From assembly GCA_002494015.1 (NCBI GenBank), contig DLAR01000075.1, positions 1 to 8,211 of the forward strand: DNA of 8,211 bases. The letters run 5' to 3'. This DNA comes from Porphyromonadaceae bacterium UBA7042. Its GTDB lineage: Bacteria; Bacteroidota; Bacteroidia; Bacteroidales; Muribaculaceae. The notes beneath the pieces are model-generated. The model did not search any database. It saw only the letters and a list, made by a program, of their open reading frames with translations, and was not told the DNA's origin. The position numbers and the translations under genes were made by a program. This document shows positions 6,541 through 8,211 of this stretch, one piece after another. Numbering within the stretch: position 1 is the first letter of the stretch; each line of letters starts with the position of its first letter.

Positions 6541-8076
6541 TTAGTGCTTGAAGTGACGGATGCCGGTCACTACCATAGCGATGTCATGGGCGTTGCAGTA
6601 GTCGACTGATTCATGGTCGCGGATTGAGCCGCCGGGTTGGATGACGGCGGTCACACCGGCGTTTCCGGCAATTTCCACGCAGTCACCGAAGGGGAAGAAT
6701 GCGTCTGAAGCCATTACCGAGCCGTTGAGGTCGTGGCCGAAAGAGCGAGCCTTCTCGATAGCCTGTTTCAGCGCGTCGACACGCGATGTCTGCCCGATGC
6801 CGCTGGCGCAGAGGCTGCGGTTCTTGGCAAGCACGATGGCGTTGCTCTTGGAGTGCTTGACAATCTTGTTGGCAAACAGAAGGTCGGCAACCTGTTCGGG
6901 TTTGACAGCGAGGGTTGTTACCTGAGTCAGGTCCTCGGGAGTCTCGACCTTGAGGTCGCGGTCCTGAACGAGCGCGCCGTTGAGGATGGAGCGGAACTGC
7001 TTTTTGGTCTCAACCGGCTTGTTCTGAATCAGGATGATGCGGTTTTTCTTGCTCTTGAGCACTTCGAGCGCGTTGTCGGTATAAGCGGGGGCGATGATGA
7101 CTTCAAAGAAAATCTTGTTGATTTCCTCGGCAGTCTCCTCGTCGACAGTGCCGTTGGTGATGAGCACGCCTCCGAATGCGCTGACCGGGTCGCCGGCAAG
7201 CGCGTCTTTCCAAGCCTCGGCGATTGTCTCGCGCGATGCCACGCCGCAGGCGTTGTTGTGCTTGAGGATGGCGAATGTCGGTTCCTCAAACTCGGCTATC
7301 AGATTGACGGCCGCGTCGATGTCGAGAAGGTTGTTATAGGAAATTTCTTTGCCGTGGAGCTGGGTGAACATGGCGTTGAAGTCGCCGAAGAATGTGCCGC
7401 TCTGGTGGGGGTTCTCACCGTAGCGCATGGTCTTGGCTCCATCGATGGCGATGCGGAGTTCCGGCTCCGAAAGATTGGACTGGGTCGATGCAAAGTAGTT
7501 GTAGATGTCGCTGTCGTAGCCCGATGAAACGGCAAACGCCTGTGCCGCAAACCAGCGACGCTCGGCAAGTGTCGACTCGGCGCCTTGACGCTCAAGCAGC
7601 TCGGCGAGGGGGGCATACTGCCCCTTGGATGCAACGATGATAACATCGTTGTAATTCTTTGCAGCGGCACGGATGAGGGAGATGCCGCCGATGTCGATTT
7701 TTTCAATAATGTCGGCTTCGGGCGCGCCTGATGCGACTGTCGCGCTGAAGGGGTAGAGGTCGACGATTACAAGGTCGATTTCGGGAATCTCATATTGTGT
7801 AATCTGCTCGCGGTCCCCGTCGTTTTCACGACGGTTGAGAATGCCGCCGAAAACTTTGGGATGCAGTGTCTTTACGCGACCGCCCAAAATCGACGGGTAG
7901 CCGGTCAGGTCTTCGACTGCCTCGCATTCATATCCGAGACTCTCGATAAACGTGCGGGTGCCGCCTGTCGAGAGAAATTTTACACCGTTCTTGTTCAGAA
8001 GTGACAGGATGTTGTCAAGCCCGTCCTTATGGAAGACCGAAATCAACGCGGTCTTTATTTTCTTGATATCCGACAT
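6541..8076 (-). CDS. purH: Bifunctional AICAR formyltransferase / IMP cyclohydrolase PurH
   Basis: This cytosolic enzyme carries out the last two steps of de novo purine synthesis: formylation of AICAR with 10-formyl-tetrahydrofolate, then ring closure of FAICAR to IMP. The 511-residue protein is full length for the family. Residues 1-150 or so form the MGS-like cyclohydrolase domain, with SVFHKDGL near 13-20, STGGT at 36-40 and ILGGRVKTLHPKV at 63-75. The rest is the transformylase domain, with RYGENPHQ at 218-225, SYNNLLDIDAA at 246-256, the active-site Lys-His in KHNN at 272-275, DPVSAFGG at 296-303, SNAIVLAKN at 411-419 and a C-terminal VIQPGGSIRD block at 478-487. The ATG at 8076 is the natural start because the family's N-terminal strand follows at once. 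No Shine-Dalgarno site is seen, as is usual in Bacteroidetes. It lies 79 bp upstream of mreB on the same strand; the hairpin in that gap may partly uncouple the two genes. Confidence 0.98.
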   Translation of the reverse strand: MSDIKKIKTALISVFHKDGLDNILSLLNKNGVKFLSTGGTRTFIESLGYECEAVEDLTGYPSILGGRVKTLHPKVFGGILNRRENDGDREQITQYEIPEIDLVIVDLYPFSATVASGAPEADIIEKIDIGGISLIRAAAKNYNDVIIVASKGQYAPLAELLERQGAESTLAERRWFAAQAFAVSSGYDSDIYNYFASTQSNLSEPELRIAIDGAKTMRYGENPHQSGTFFGDFNAMFTQLHGKEISYNNLLDIDAAVNLIAEFEEPTFAILKHNNACGVASRETIAEAWKDALAGDPVSAFGGVLITNGTVDEETAEEINKIFFEVIIAPAYTDNALEVLKSKKNRIILIQNKPVETKKQFRSILNGALVQDRDLKVETPEDLTQVTTLAVKPEQVADLLFANKIVKHSKSNAIVLAKNRSLCASGIGQTSRVDALKQAIEKARSFGHDLNGSVMASDAFFPFGDCVEIAGNAGVTAVIQPGGSIRDHESVDYCNAHDIAMVVTGIRHFKH

Positions 8077-8107
8077 GAAAAATAAGTGCTATAACGTTTT
8101 GAGGATG

Positions 8108-8115
8108 CAAAATTA
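8108..8115 (-). promoter_or_regulatory. Candidate purH promoter, -7 box
   Basis: On the minus strand this reads TAATTTTG, an exact match to the Bacteroidetes -7 consensus TAnnTTTG. It lies 31 bp upstream of the purH ATG, so a transcript would begin at about 8099-8103 with a leader of about 25 nt. No convincing -33 TTTG sits 19-21 bp further upstream; instead there is a run of nine T (minus strand, 8118-8126) just upstream of the box. The consensus is established knowledge; its use here is inference. Confidence 0.55.
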
Positions 8116-8158
8116 CGAAAAAAAAAGCACTTCCCCGATACAGATTCAATATTTAATA

Positions 8159-8184
8159 AGAGGGCGTTTCATAACAAATGTTAA
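8159..8184 (-). repeat. 26-bp repeat, right copy, upstream of purH
   Basis: This is the inverted partner of 40-65, identical over 26 bp. Read on the minus strand it lies about 82 bp upstream of the purH ATG and some 44 bp upstream of the candidate -7 box. CTTTG also lies just before it on the minus strand (8187-8191), as in the left copy. Read on the plus strand it lies 15 bp before an ATG at 8200 that could begin a divergent gene cut off by the window edge. A regulator-binding site or promoter element is possible; nothing in the sequence proves it. Confidence 0.9.
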
Positions 8185-8211
8185 TCCAAAGAGGCTGCCA
8201 TGAGGATAAGG

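Noticed and set aside
6733..7527. 264-residue plus-strand frame opposite purH
   Set aside because: PurH is complete and well conserved here; the antisense frame is compositionally biased and matches nothing recognisable.
8200..8211. Possible start of a divergent gene (ATG AGG ATA AGG) with an upstream GAGG
   Set aside because: Only four codons lie inside the window, too little to support a coding feature; it is mentioned only in connection with the 26-bp repeat.

Overview
The window is a compact minus-strand cluster of housekeeping genes from a member of the Bacteroidetes, most likely the order Bacteroidales. The gene order purH-mreB-mreC-mreD-mrdA-rodA, the long RodA, the lack of Shine-Dalgarno sites and a TAnnTTTG-type promoter box upstream of purH all fit. 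The rather high GC content by eye makes a Muribaculaceae-like lineage plausible, but that is a guess.

Layout, read in the direction of transcription from right to left. Positions 8077-8211 hold the purH upstream region, with a -7-like box at 8108-8115 and a 26-bp repeat at 8159-8184. purH (8076-6541) encodes the bifunctional enzyme for the last two steps of IMP synthesis. A 79-bp gap with a perfect 11-bp GC hairpin separates it from mreB (6461-5439). A second gap, with a perfect 10-bp hairpin, separates mreB from mreC (5333-4479). From there the genes are tightly packed: mreD (4457-3936) follows mreC after 21 bp, mrdA/PBP2 (3952-2099) overlaps mreD by 17 bp, and rodA (2118-652) overlaps mrdA by 20 bp. 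Both mrdA and rodA use GTG starts inside the preceding gene, so translational coupling is likely.

Together mreB, mreC, mreD, mrdA and rodA encode the core elongasome (Rod complex): the actin-like filament, its membrane scaffold, the SEDS glycosyltransferase and its partner class B transpeptidase. purH is metabolically unrelated.

Positions 1-651 have no credible gene. They hold a second, inverted copy of the 26-bp repeat at 40-65, a stretch that looks like dispersed repeat DNA, and a large inverted repeat (40-bp arms with one mismatch plus outer 21-bp arms) that ends 6 bp from the rodA stop codon.

I do not see a previously undescribed multi-gene system. The most interesting unexplained items are the 26-bp inverted pair bracketing the whole 8.1-kb segment and the long inverted repeat behind rodA.
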